From positions 4,643,345 to 4,664,777 of the forward strand of contig BFEA01000040.1 in the NCBI GenBank assembly GCA_003427395.1: a stretch of 21,433 bases of DNA, given 5' to 3'. Numbering within the stretch: the stretch's first letter is position 1; each line of letters opens with the position of its first letter. A model generated the notes under the pieces. That model had not been told where the DNA came from. It saw only the letters and a program-made list of their open reading frames with translations, and did not search any database. Origin of the DNA: Chara braunii. Lineage: Eukaryota; Streptophyta; Charophyceae; Charales; Characeae. Below, one piece after another: positions 1 through 9,322 of the stretch. The translations under genes and the position numbers were made by a program.

Positions 1-24
1 ACATGGAAATATGCAATCCTACCT

Positions 25-52
25 ATGTGTGTGTGTGTGTGCGTCTGTGGGG

Positions 53-84
<32 letters not shown>
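25..84. repeat. Compound microsatellite (GT)n then (CAAT)n
   Basis: A GT run (about 25-42) is followed by a short GC spacer and a CAAT run (54-83), then A- and T-homopolymers to about 180. The same order, GT run, G-rich spacer, CAAT run, A-rich tail, recurs at 963-1135, so this may be the tail of one repeat family rather than a chance microsatellite. Confidence 0.9.
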
Positions 85-249
85 CGAAAAAAAAAGAAAA
101 AAGCGCTGTTTTTTTTGTTTTTTTTTTGAAATACCTTCACTCACCCAAACCCCCCCACCTAAAAAAAAATAAATTTAAAATTGTTTTTGCTTGAGGGGGT
201 GGGGCTGGGGTTGCGCCGCTCCATGGCGCTTCCAGAATCCCCAACCCCC

Positions 250-345
250 CTCCCCACCGGCCGCCACGCATCCGCGAAGTCGCGTGGCCGCGCGGACGCG
301 TCCGCGGGGTCGCGGACTTGGCCGCGCTTGTCCGCCGCCGAGGGG
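250..345. repeat. GC-rich palindrome cluster
   Basis: A dense CpG-rich stretch with repeated GCGGAC/GTCCGC words. It includes the perfect 16-bp palindrome CGCGGACGCGTCCGCG at 291-306. It sits in an otherwise AT-rich surround. Open frames across it on both strands are compositional and are not called as genes. Confidence 0.6.
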
Positions 346-456
346 GATTCGTAGCCTGACGCCCTCCATATAATCCGTGATTGAAGGAGGGCTCCGCCCA
401 ATGAGATACTTGCACAACAACAAGCAAAGTACAAAAATTCTTCTATCCAGTGGGCC

Positions 457-492
457 TATGGCCGACCCCACTCTCTTTTGGGGTTGGCCATA
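457..492. repeat. 14-bp stem hairpin
   Basis: TATGGCCGACCCCA at 457-470 pairs with 479-492 with one mismatch around an 8-nt loop. It is not followed by a T-run, so it is not a convincing terminator. The surrounding 345-620 and the stretch 620-960 contain no gene I can recognise. Confidence 0.7.
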
Positions 493-962
493 CCCCCAAC
501 AAATTGAAAAGATTTTGGCGGAAAGCTTCCTTTGCACCGGCAAGCCCAGTGTTAAGGAGAGGAGGAGGGGAACGAAGATCTCCTTACTTTTTCGGGTAAT
601 ATATGTAAAATACTGACCGTGGGATCACGAGCACTGCACGACAGAATTTGAGTCACTCAACTGCCACACAAACTCTTTTCTATCCTATCACGTTGCTAGT
701 GGGACCATGCTCCAGGGTGTTGTAGAGGCCAGTCAGTGTGTGCACAGTGATCACCTGGAACTGTGAATTGTGGGTGTCCTGGAATATGAGACCACCTCCC
801 AACCCATCCTCACGTCAATACTCCTAGCGCACCCCCTATCCCACTATTCTACCTCAGTGTGACCAGCACTCAGGACCATTGCCCTACCAACGGGCATACA
901 ACTTGGACCGAATAGTAGTGATAGGCACCAGGGCTGATAAAAGAGCCGCTTTCAAACCCGAC

Positions 963-974
963 GCAAGTAAGTGT

Positions 975-1020
<46 letters not shown>

Positions 1021-1081
1021 ATGTGTGTGTGTGTGTGTTGTGTGTGATTGGGTGGGGGTGGGGAGGGCGACCCATCCCCCA

Positions 1082-1114
<33 letters not shown>

Positions 1115-1135
1115 AAATAAAATAAAATAAAAATC
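963..1135. repeat. GT microsatellite, G-rich hairpin and CAAT/AATAA tail
   Basis: A long GT tract (about 972-1045) is followed by GGGTGGGGGTGGGGAGGG at 1050-1067, which fits a G-quadruplex pattern. This G-rich stretch forms the left arm of an imperfect hairpin (1046-1087). Then come CAAT repeats (about 1083-1112) and AATAA/AAAATA repeats. A 31-codon open stretch just upstream reads into the GT tract and resembles no family I know. Confidence 0.8.
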
Positions 1136-1249
1136 AATGTGTTTTGAGTCTGGTTAGGTTTTTTATTTTGATTTTTATTTTAAATAATTTAAATGTTCAA
1201 TAAAATAAAATAAAAATATAGGGATGTAGAGCGCAAACAAATCTACACC

Positions 1250-1252
1250 CCC

Positions 1253-1286
<34 letters not shown>

Positions 1287-1410
1287 CATCACAAATAGAA
1301 CTGCCCGGTAAACCGTAGGCAGAGAGAGAGAAGAGGACAACAAACGAGGGGCTGTGACAAACTGTTTCGTCGGAGTTTCACCGACTCATCATATATATAT
1401 ATATATAGTT
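1250..1410. repeat. Two TA microsatellites
   Basis: TA-dinucleotide runs lie at about 1253-1286 and 1391-1408, with a short GA run at 1321-1332 between them. The stretch 1135-1250 is AT-rich with AAATAAAATAAAA motifs. No coding signal is seen. Confidence 0.9.
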
Positions 1411-1507
1411 TTTTTATTATTTTTTGCCTGCGAAAAAAACATTCGCGGACCGCATTGTAGCTCGTTGTAACGTGGTATAGCGAGGCGTTGTAGCGGGGGT
1501 TTAGCGA

Positions 1508-1526
1508 CCGTTGAACCTTTCAACGG
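1508..1526. repeat. Short perfect hairpin before gag
   Basis: CCGTTGAA at 1508-1515 pairs perfectly with TTCAACGG at 1519-1526 across a 3-nt loop, about 80 bp upstream of the gag start. In this position it could be part of the leader RNA of the retrotransposon, but that is inference. Confidence 0.6.
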
Positions 1527-1605
1527 GAAACCCTCGTTGAATCGAAAATAAGACACACAAGTGATAATAACCAGAACTGGATCGAGAGGCTGACAGGTTG
1601 CCAAC

Positions 1606-2750
1606 ATGAATGTCCATCCAGCACCAAATGCTGGAGGAGCCCCCGCCCCTCGAGCACGTGGACTAACGACCCCACCTGATCTATACCTCTTTGACCCTGC
1701 ACATCACCTCGCCGGAGTCTGGCTAGCCACGCTGAGTGCACAATAGTACGAGAATGACGAGGCCAGGATCAACATCCCGGCTAGACTGGGAGGGGATGCA
1801 CATTGCACACCGTTGGTTTACCACTTATGTATGGGTCGATCTCCCGACCTTTGAAAGGGATTTCCTAAACCGGTTCGATTACATCCACTCGAGTCCAGAA
1901 ACCCCTCAAATCCGTCGCCGAATACCGAAGCAGGTTCTATAGGTTGTTTGTTAAGTTAGAACGGGGCGAAAATGTCGGGAGGGATTTGTTTATTGATGGG
2001 CTCCGAAGTCGTACGATGAGGGTCAAACTGCGAAAGCATTTCTCCCTCATCAATCACACCATGCAACAAATCATGGACGCTGCAGAAGAGATGGAAAGAA
2101 AGTTCGTTGCTAGCTTCCTAGAAGGGGAGGACCACGCCAAGGAAGGAGACTCTTCAGAATTAGCCAGAGCGAAGGTCGAATTAGTTGCGCTCAAAAACAA
2201 ATTTGAAAACATGGCCTTTGTCTCTAGCCCCGTTACTTATCTAAAAACGATACCTGACACAGCCACGGGGCTGCCCGTGATGGTCGCCCCTACGCCTCTT
2301 CCGAAACTTCTCGCGAAACCAAGTGAATTAAACACAATACTGGAGCTGACCCGAACGTTAGTTAGACAGATGCAAGAGAGCAAGAAGGAACAGTGTGAGC
2401 ACAATGCGCGGATAAAATCTATGATGAGATTGATGCGCCCTATTGCTGTTCGAGCTGCACCCATGGCACAGCCAGCAGCCCCCGCTCAGGCGGTGGGTGG
2501 CGCGGTGGCTAATTTAAACGTCTGCTACAGGTGTCACCAGCCCGGTCACCTAGCCAGGGACTGCCCCAACCGACCAGCTCAAGTACGGGTAAGAGTTGCC
2601 CCTGTCGCAGCAGCACTAGTAGCCAACGGGCCAAGAAGAGTAGGCACGATGATCGAAGAAACGGAGGGAGGGGGAAGCACGATGATTACCATCGAGGAAG
2701 CTGCGGAACTCATCCCGCTTGATCAATACACCCCGCTCCAAGTATCCTGA
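1606..2750 (+). pseudogene. gag: Ty3/gypsy gag (capsid-nucleocapsid), decayed
   Basis: This is the structural polyprotein that would package element RNA into virus-like particles. Reading starts at ATG 1606 with a Pro/Ala-rich N-terminus, meets TAG at 1744, then shifts frame near 1790 and again near 1911. From 1914 to the TGA at 2748-2750 it is open. The capsid-type middle contains WFTTYVWVDLPTFERDFLNRF and AEYRSRFYRLFVKLERG, the usual retrotransposon gag pattern. A CCHC zinc knuckle (C-x2-C-x4-H-x4-C) is encoded at 2523-2564 (CYRCHQPGHLARDC). The C-terminus is acidic and Glu-rich. Two frameshifts and one stop make it inactive. The assignment is secure from the knuckle and the pol that follows; the N-terminal start is less certain. 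Confidence 0.9.
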
Positions 2751-3040
2751 ATGGCGGATTCTTCGGAACCCCCTCGGACCCTATATGAAGCCATCACCCC
2801 ACTTCTCTCGAGATACAGTGACAAGAAAGCGTTCTGCGTCATTTCATGATTACCTCGTTCTCTGCTCTCTACAAGGAAAGAGGTTCGATTGCTGCGACAC
2901 CCCTGGGTGTGGCAACCCATACGAACTCGGAATGAGGATTGCGGAAAAACTGGTAAGTTTGCAGGATATCAAAGACGGAGTAACACCAGAAGAGCGCGTG
3001 GCAATCCGGGACGCAGACGCCCAGATAGTCGCCACAACTC

Positions 3041-3329
3041 ACATTTCGTTAAAACTAACATTTTTTTCCAAATTCACGAAATTGAGCGTAAAAAAAAACA
3101 ACATTTTTTAGTGTTTTTTTGCCCCCATGACGTCGAATGATCAGATCATCGGGTGTCGTGGCGACGACACCCGATTATCTGACCATCGGATGTATGTTAA
3201 CGGTACTTTACATTGAGGTACATCAGATGGACAAAGTGAGATAACCACTTCCTCACCCGATGAGCAATGAAATTTAGACCAAGTCCACTCTCGTGAATTT
3301 AGAAAAAAATCCCAGTTTTAACGAAATGT
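3041..3329. mobile_element. 289-bp TIR element inserted in pol
   Basis: The ends form inverted repeats of about 38 bp (left 3041-3079, right about 3291-3329, starting ACATTTCGTTAAAACT) with a few mismatches. The centre holds a second hairpin: ATCGGGTGTCGT (about 3148-3160) pairs perfectly with ACGACACCCGAT across GGCG, and the stem extends outward to about 3139-3184. There is no coding capacity, so it is a MITE-like non-autonomous element. No convincing target duplication is visible (CTC on the left, CTG on the right). The pol frame is the same on both sides, which fits an inserted length divisible by three once a 2-bp duplication is counted. Confidence 0.8.
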
Positions 3330-3399
3330 CTGTTCCACGGTGTTCTCCTGGCGGTTGGATAACTGATTCATTTTGGCTCCTCCGCTAGGAAACGGCAGG

Positions 3400-4976
3400 A
3401 AAGTGGACACGAAACAAGTGACGGTTAGCATACGCGAATAACTTTATGAGCTACATGTGCCCCAATACGTGCCCGATGAAACTCATTGACTTATCGTCGA
3501 TATCGTAATCAAATATCAAAGGGCGATTAGTGTCGAAGATACAAATATCGGGTTGTCATTAGTGATTCAGCACGAAATCCAGACCGGAACATACCCACCA
3601 ATCCACTGCAAGCCATACCGATATTCCCTCGCTGAACGAAAAACAACATTGGAACGAATTAGGGAGTTCGAAGCTAACGGTTGAATTGAACCAGCTACCG
3701 GGTCATGGTCATTCCCCGTATTCTTAGTTCCGAAGAAAAACAGGTCGATTCGCATATGCATCGATTATAGGAAGTTGAATGATATCACGATCAAAGATGT
3801 GTACCCCCTCCCCCGGATTGATGACTTGCTGGATGCGATTGAGTGTGTCAATTATTTTAGTAAGTTTGATATCCGTCCTGGGTTCCATCATATCCTAGTC
3901 AAGGAGGAGGATCATCCAAAAACGACGTTCATACTATTCAAAGGCATGTGGCAGTGGGTTCGTTGCCCTATGGTGATATGCAACGCACCGACGACCTTTC
4001 AGAGAGCGATGAACATCACCTTTCAGAACTTCATCAATACGACTCGACTGACCCATGACACAACATAAAAATTCCCACGAGAAATGAAAGTTGAAAAAAC
4101 ATTTCATAAAAAAAAAATCCTTCATATTTATAAACGATCATTCCAATGTTTGTCCAATTTTAAAATTTTCAGTTTTATTTGATAAGTTCCCGTCTAAATA
4201 TGAGTTTTCCCTTCCAACTACATCTATTTGTTCAAGATGGAATGTAAATCTGGACGAGTTTATGAAATATTTTAATTAAATTTTTATTCTACTACAACAA
4301 ATATCTTCTAATGTTGATTGGATTAACCTATTTATGACTGAAAATCCTTACTTAGAATGACAGTCCAATTAAAATATTTCATGAACTCATCCAAACTTTC
4401 ATTCCATCTCTAGGATGCAGTCCAAATAAGAAGGGATACCCTATTCTTGGAATGAAAGTTTGCAAGTAAGATGAAAATTTTAAAAATTGAAATGACGTTT
4501 TTTAAGATGGAATGAAAATTTGAAATTTAGATTGTAATTTTACTATAGAATGATAATTTAATTCTAGGAATTTTTTTCGTTGCATGATCAATTTTTGCGT
4601 CATTGTGTACATGGACGATATCTTGGTGTATTCAGAATCGTTCCACGGACATGCTCAACATATGGAGTGGACGCTGGCGGCGTTGTGAGATGTAGGGTTC
4701 AAGATCGCGCTGGAAAAGAGTGAGTTCTTCCTCTCGGAGATCAAATTTCTACGGTTCGTGGTGACTCGAGGGGGCTTGAGGTCAGATTCAAGAAAAGTCG
4801 AAGCAGTTCGAGAGACCCCCACGTCTACGTCGCTGACGCAGGTTCGAGCCTTTCTGGAATTAGCCTCGTACTACTGTTGGTTTATTAAAGGGTTCACGAT
4901 AATTGTTCGGCCTTTAACGAACCTCCTACGGAAGGACCAGCCACTGAAGTGAGACACAGACTGCAAACAAACCTTT
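3400..4976 (+). pseudogene. Reverse transcriptase domain (split by a MITE)
   Basis: The RT of the Ty3/gypsy pol would copy element RNA into DNA. Visible motifs in order: the IQTGTYPPIHCKPYRYS lead-in, IEPATGSWSFPVFLVPKK, RICIDYRKLN, FDIRPGFHHI, VRCPMVICNAPTTFQRAMN, then after the inserted MITE the catalytic YMDD encoded at 4608-4619 followed by ILVYSES. Thumb-like sequence (VRAFLELASYY..FIKGF) follows. Stops interrupt it at 3364 (TGA), 3439 (TAA), 3487 (TGA), 3682 (TGA), near 4686 (TGA) and 4950 (TGA). Removing 4061-4582 plus 2 bp joins the two halves in one frame across the gap before FCVIVYMDD. Family identity is clear; the domain is inactive as written. Confidence 0.93.
4061..4582. mobile_element. 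522-bp MITE, copy 1, inside RT
   Basis: An AT-rich element without coding capacity, ending in imperfect inverted repeats of about 17 bp (CAACATAAAAATTCCC at the left, the complement of CAACGAAAAAAATTCC at the right). A second copy of exactly the same length lies at 7340-7861 in the opposite orientation, about 88-90% identical by eye. The flanks are CA on both sides. Removing the element and one CA restores the pol reading frame, so the 2-bp duplication is supported by protein logic as well as by sequence. Confidence 0.9.
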
Positions 4977-5410
4977 ATCACATTGAAGGAGACCCTGACT
5001 TTCGCACCTATTTTAATTCGGCCTGATCCGGGAAAAAAATTATTTGTTATTACAGACTGGCAATCTGAGGCGATCTTTGCTATTTTGGCCCAGAAGGGGA
5101 AGAACGACCACAAACACGCCATCGAGTACGCTTCGCGAACTGTACCTGACGAGAGAAGGAACGATTCGGCTCCACAAGGCGAGTGCTATGCGGTTGTATG
5201 GGAATTCAACACTTTCATCCGTATCTGTATGGACAGAAGTTCCTCCTTGTCATGGACCACTAGCCCCTGCTAGCTCTCAAAAGGCTCACCTACTAGACGG
5301 GCATGATTAGACGATGGGCTGTCCGACTACATGAGTATGACCTCGACATCGTCCATCGGAAGATGGAAAATCACGGGAACGCAGACGGATTGACACGACT
5401 ACATCGGCCA
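4977..5410 (+). pseudogene. RNase H domain of pol
   Basis: This domain would remove the RNA strand after reverse transcription. It directly follows RT. Visible features: LKETLTFAPIL, ITDWQSEAIFAIL with the first catalytic Asp, AIEYASRT, the GECYAVVWEF segment with the expected Glu, a degraded YLYGQKFLLVMDH-like segment carrying the next Asp, and the typical end RWAVRLHEYDLDIVHRK followed by NADGLTRL. A frame change near 5273-5303 and stop codons inactivate it. The order and motifs match Ty3/gypsy RNase H closely. Confidence 0.88.
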
Positions 5411-5539
5411 AGCAAGGTGGCCAAGGACGAAGAAATTACTCCATGGAAGAGTCGGAGCCAGCCAAGGAATCCCCGTACGGAGAAGTGACCATTCTCCCCC
5501 GACCCTCCACGAGGTGACACATGGACACGATGGCGATGG

Positions 5540-5929
5540 GTGGAGAAATGTAACTCTAGAGGCCCCCTTTCTCCCCTCTCAACTTCTTCTTTTCTCTCCT
5601 TGCCCAACAAATTCTGTTATTTTTGCGAAGCAATATTGAGAGTCTATTCGGTTCCTATGCATCCTAGTGGGGAAGGGTATGTTGAATGGATAGATTGTCA
5701 ACAGTGTGTCTCTCGGGCCCACAACTCCTGTATCCTATACAGAAGTCTGAACAAACCCTGGTTATGCCCCTTGTGTCGAACCGACAAAATCCTGACGGAA
5801 GCTCGATTCCTCGAAGCCACGTCCGAAGGGTTAGAAAAAACATGCCGATTCCGGCGTGTCGAGGTATGGACGGATGTCGTCTTGATAGCTACGGTTGTCA
5901 GGAACTCCCTCCGAGAATTCACCAAGTAA
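5540..5929 (+). pseudogene. PHD-type zinc finger segment of pol
   Basis: An open stretch of 129 codons between RNase H and integrase carries a full C4HC3 pattern: Cys codons at 5615 and 5624, Cys at 5696 and 5705, His at 5720, Cys at 5729, Cys at 5765 and 5774. The spacing is C-x2-C-x23-C-x2-C-x4-H-x2-C-x11-C-x2-C, with Trp two residues before the seventh ligand (WLCPLC). This is the PHD finger layout; known PHD fingers read histone H3 tails. The segment is in frame with the zinc-binding part of integrase downstream (6020). A RING or degraded zinc ribbon is less likely because of the single His at position five and the Trp. Role in the element is unknown; chromatin targeting is inference. Confidence 0.72.
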
Positions 5930-6019
5930 GATCGGAGGCGGTCTAACGAGAGAGCGGGGGATTACCAATGGAACGACGGACGGTTAGAAAAACAAAAGAC
6001 TGATGGTAGCGGGATCTGG

Positions 6020-7130
6020 ATGTCAGTACCTCATCCGTTCATGAGGTACGACTGGGTTAAGTCAGCCCACGAGGAAACCGCCGCTCACTTTGCTGTCAGA
6101 ATAACGGAGGCCGCGACTGACAACAATGAGTGGTATTGGTCCAATATCCGGGACGATATTAATTCATTGTTAAAAACTGTCCAGTCTGTGCGGCGGATAA
6201 GGTGCCGATTCAGCCGCGTAGCTCGGTAGTGCCCACCGTAGTCGAACGGTCATTCCAAAGGGTTAGCATGGACACCACGGATATTATTGTGCCCCCTGGA
6301 CCGAATAGCTGCGAGTATTCAATTATTTTGGTATTCGTGGATCATTTTTTGAAATGGATCGAGGCCTACCCGTGTAAAACGCGACAAGCGGCAAAAATCG
6401 TGCGGTATGTCAACCTTTTCCTTGAAATGCATCAGGATAATGAGGAAATTTTAACAGACAACGTGGTGAAATTCTGAGGAGAACTCTTGAGGAGACTAGT
6501 CATACATGGCGTCTCTATTCGCAATACAGCCCCTCATATATCGCAATCGAACGGACTGGTAGAGAATGTGAACCGGGTGATTAAGACCGCTCTGTGATGA
6601 AATATCGCGGCGTGAGACACGAGGCCTTGGCCCGACATCGTGGACCATATCCTAGCTATCCACTGGGGGACCCCTCCTGAGTCCACTGGCCTGACCCCTT
6701 TTCAACTATGAACCAATAGTCTGGCTTGCGTAGCTCTGCCGAGCCTAAACGACGAGACGACCTTTGCGCAATGAGCCACAAGAGCGACGATCAAAGACAA
6801 GGCCCAACGTCACTTAGAATTGATGGAAAAAACCCTCCCCCGGTTAGCCTGAAAAAGACAGCGGGTGACTTAAATGGCCCAGGGACGACAAGTCTGGAGC
6901 TATGAGGCCTGAAATGGGTTTGCAGGGCTTCGGCCCCAATATAAAATAGGGGATATAGTGCAGCCTTTGCAGGTGAGGAATGTGCTCACCAGGGCAAGTT
7001 AGCGTCACGATTCTTCGGGCGATTTCCCATAGTCGAGCTCGGTCCTAGCGGAGTGAACACGGTGCGGCTTGCGCTAGAGGTCTCGGGAACTCGATCGGCT
7101 CGACCGATCATTCGACACGTGTCCTATCTT
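6020..7130 (+). pseudogene. Integrase (H2C2, DDE core, GPF-like module)
   Basis: The integrase would insert element DNA into the genome. The HHCC zinc-binding part is visible as HEETAAHF followed, after a one-base frameshift near 6180, by CPVCAADKV. The catalytic core keeps all three acidic residues: Asp in SMDTTDI (about 6268-6288), Asp in LTDNVVKF (about 6454-6474), Glu in SNGLVENVNR (about 6549-6578), with 34 codons between the last two. The C-terminal part contains RFFGRFPIVELGPSG, a GPY/F-type module, in another frame from about 7009. Stops (mostly TGA) lie at 6475, 6595, 6598, 6613, 6709, 6772, 6850, 6871 and 6910. Clearly dead but unusually well conserved in its motifs. Confidence 0.92.
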
Positions 7131-7267
7131 TGCCTCTTGCCTCCTTCTCCTTCTCCCCCATTGTCCACATCATCCTTCGATTCTGCGGAGGAAGACGACG
7201 ATCTTGAGCTCGATTACTCCGACTCTTCCTCCTCTCAGCCTTCATCTCGACCTTCCCCCCCATCGCC

Positions 7268-8665
7268 ATGAGTTTTTCCACCGAGCAGTTCATCAACGAA
7301 CGTATGATGAGACTCGGGGGGCATATTTCATTGATCCGGCAACAGAAAAATTTCCCAAAATTAAATAATCATTCTATAGTAAAATTACATTCTAAATATC
7401 AAATTTTCATTCCATCTTAAAAAATGTCATTCCAATTTTAAAATTTTTCGTCTTACTTGAAAACTTTCCTTCCAAGAATAAGGTATCCCTTCTTATTTGA
7501 ACTGGGTGCTAGAGATGGAATGAGAGTCTGGATGAATTCATGAAATATTTTAATTTGACTGTTATTCTAAGTAAGGATTTTCAGTCATAAATAAGTTAAT
7601 CCAATCTAAATTAGAAGATATTTGTTGTAGTAGAATGAAAGTTTAATTCAAACATTTCATAAACTTGTCTAGACTTTCATTTCATCTTGAACAAATAGAT
7701 GTAGTTGGAAGGGAAAACTCAGATTTAGATGGGAACTTATCAAATAAAACTGAAAATTTTAGAATTTGACGAACATTGGAATGATAATTCAGAAATATGA
7801 AGGATTTTTTTTTTATGGAATGTTTTTTTAACTTTCATTTCTCATGGGAATGTTTCTGTTGGGTAAGTGCAGCGGCCACGATTGAGTCCAGATTTGCTCC
7901 GATTCGTGGGTTTCTTTAGTACGGCGGTCATCCACATGGCGGCGAAATTTCGGCTCGTGTGAACTAGCGAGCGGGCGAGAGTGTTGGCTGAGACATTGGC
8001 TTTCCCGCGACTGTCTCCACCAGGCTTCAGCCATGTGACAGTGATTGTCGCCTTCACCGACGATCTTACGGCGTTGCATCCGACGACTCATACAGGCATC
8101 TTCCGGCAGTTGCGACTTTAGGCGTGGGATCTCACGGCCGCCTGGGTCCAGCTTTTAGCACTACCTGGCGATCGGATCAACTCCACGAACAACATCCGTC
8201 TCAGCCAACTCCGGATCTGTCCTGACGCACCGGAGATCGTCCTCCCGCAACTTATTCCTTTCACGCTGCCTCTATGAACCAATACCGCCTTTCGACCTTC
8301 GAGCTTCCTTCCGATCTCCCTACCTTTTGGCAGCCCGCCACGGAGTCGACACTCCCCTCTCCATTCGAATCAGGCGGCTGGACGTTCCAATCTTGGACGC
8401 GAGCAAGTGGGCGGAGTGGTGACACACATACGTTGCACTTAGTTTTTGCCTTCTCGAGTTGGTGTTTGATTGGGCTGAACCGGTGGAGTGAGGAGGAAGA
8501 CGAAGCAGTGGCTTAGAGGCGACGGGAGAAGGCAAAAGGGAAGCACCCTGTGCAGGATTCAAACGAGCCAGACGCGTGGTTATTGCAAGACAATCCAGCG
8601 TGCAACCCGAAGCCACCGCAAGAGGAGTCCAGAGGAGATGGCCTCACCACCGCGAAGGGATCTAG
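7268..8665 (+). pseudogene. Third open frame of the retrotransposon, function unknown
   Basis: ATG 7268 overlaps the pol stop as ATGA. The frame reads MSFSTEQFINERMMRLGGH onward to 7339, is interrupted by a 522-bp MITE, and continues in exactly the same frame from 7864 once the MITE and a 2-bp duplication are discounted. It then runs to about 8275 with stops at 7864 (TAA), 7960 (TGA) and near 8127 (TAG), and shifts frame near 8270 to continue to 8663 with TGA at 8420 and 8489. About 290 codons in all. Composition is protein-like (SHVTVIVAFTDDLTALHP, DASKWAEWWH, then a hydrophobic YVALSFCLLELVF stretch). I recognise no family. Its place after pol is where env-like genes sit in some LTR elements, but nothing shows an envelope protein. 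Its extension past 8491 is least certain. Confidence 0.6.
7340..7861. mobile_element. 522-bp MITE, copy 2, inverted relative to copy 1
   Basis: Same element as 4061-4582, on the opposite strand. The ends are better preserved here: CAACAGAAAAATTTCCCA at the left and the complement of CAACAGAAACATTCCCA at the right. It is flanked by GG on both sides, a 2-bp target duplication. Most differences from copy 1 look like transitions. No protein is encoded. Confidence 0.9.
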
Positions 8666-9041
8666 AATAGACGTCGTAGAAGAAGCCCAACGCTGGCTCA
8701 ATCCCCTCCACCACAGAGACCCACCGTTCGCCTACGTGGAGATGCGGGCACTCGGGCTTCGTCCTCGACCGTCATCCCGCCGTCCCCTTGATTTCCTCGC
8801 CATCCATCAGATCACGGTCCGACCCCCGTTTCCCTCCAACTGGCATCCTTTTCTCCCTTCCCTCTTCCACCAACTCTATTCTACCTGTCTCGGTCTCACA
8901 GTCTTTCCGCACTCCTCCACTCACTCTATCGTAACCACTTTCCCTCTCCGCGTCCTCCTCTTCAGAGCGGTATGGCGAGATTACAACAATATAGAAATAT
9001 ATTGTATAGTCTCGGGCGTAATCCCTGCGTGCGAAGGTTAG
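8550..9041 (+). other. Unassigned open stretch after the third frame
   Basis: A 163-codon open stretch, Pro/Ser/His-rich, overlaps the end of the third retroelement frame in another phase. It has no motif I recognise, no clear start context and no codon evidence for selection. It could be a continuation of the retroelement reading frame after a shift, or chance. A minus-strand open stretch covers 8772-9218 as well, so the region is simply stop-poor on both strands. Confidence 0.2.
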
Positions 9042-9322
9042 GAGGATCTTCGTGTCGCCATTCCCCGCACCCTGTGCACCCTCTATCCCAATTACCTCGC
9101 CTCCCTCCCTCACTAGGATCATCGCTTCCCCCGCATACATCACACCGTCCATTACACTCGGCTCCCCATCAGGGATCGAGAGCGAAATCACTTTCTGCCA
9201 CCCCTCCCGCAAGCTCACCCTCCTCCACCTCCTCCTGTCATCAGGCTACCTTTCCCCGACAACATTTAGATCGGAGTCACGAATGCCACCTGGATGACTT
9301 CCACACTCTCATCTTACAGTAA

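Larger units (their letters stand above)
2719..7271 (+). pseudogene. pol: Ty3/gypsy pol polyprotein, decayed and interrupted
   Basis: This is the enzymatic polyprotein of the element: reverse transcriptase, RNase H and integrase in the Ty3/gypsy order. It opens in a frame different from gag and overlaps the gag end at 2719-2750, which suggests expression by ribosomal frameshifting. Frame 1 runs 2719-3040, resumes after a 289-bp insertion, continues to 4060, and resumes after a 522-bp MITE at 4583. Several frameshifts and more than fifteen stop codons follow. I see no D[ST]G aspartic protease motif between gag and RT, so the protease is lost, unusual or unrecognised. The C-terminus is Ser-rich and acidic (EEDDDLELDYSDSSSS), and its stop overlaps the start of a third frame. 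Confidence 0.9.

Noticed and set aside
1472-1486. TGGTATAGCGAGGCG as a tRNA primer binding site of the retrotransposon
   Set aside because: It resembles a PBS opening with TGGT, but no LTR end with CA precedes it and no matching 3' LTR was found, so it cannot be supported.
7828-8091. Minus-strand open frames opposite the third retroelement frame
   Set aside because: They span the MITE end and lack motifs; the + strand frame is supported by the ATGA overlap and frame continuity.
8550-8600. Possible tRNA or SINE B-box (GATTCAAACG)
   Set aside because: No A-box or stems at the expected spacing on either strand.
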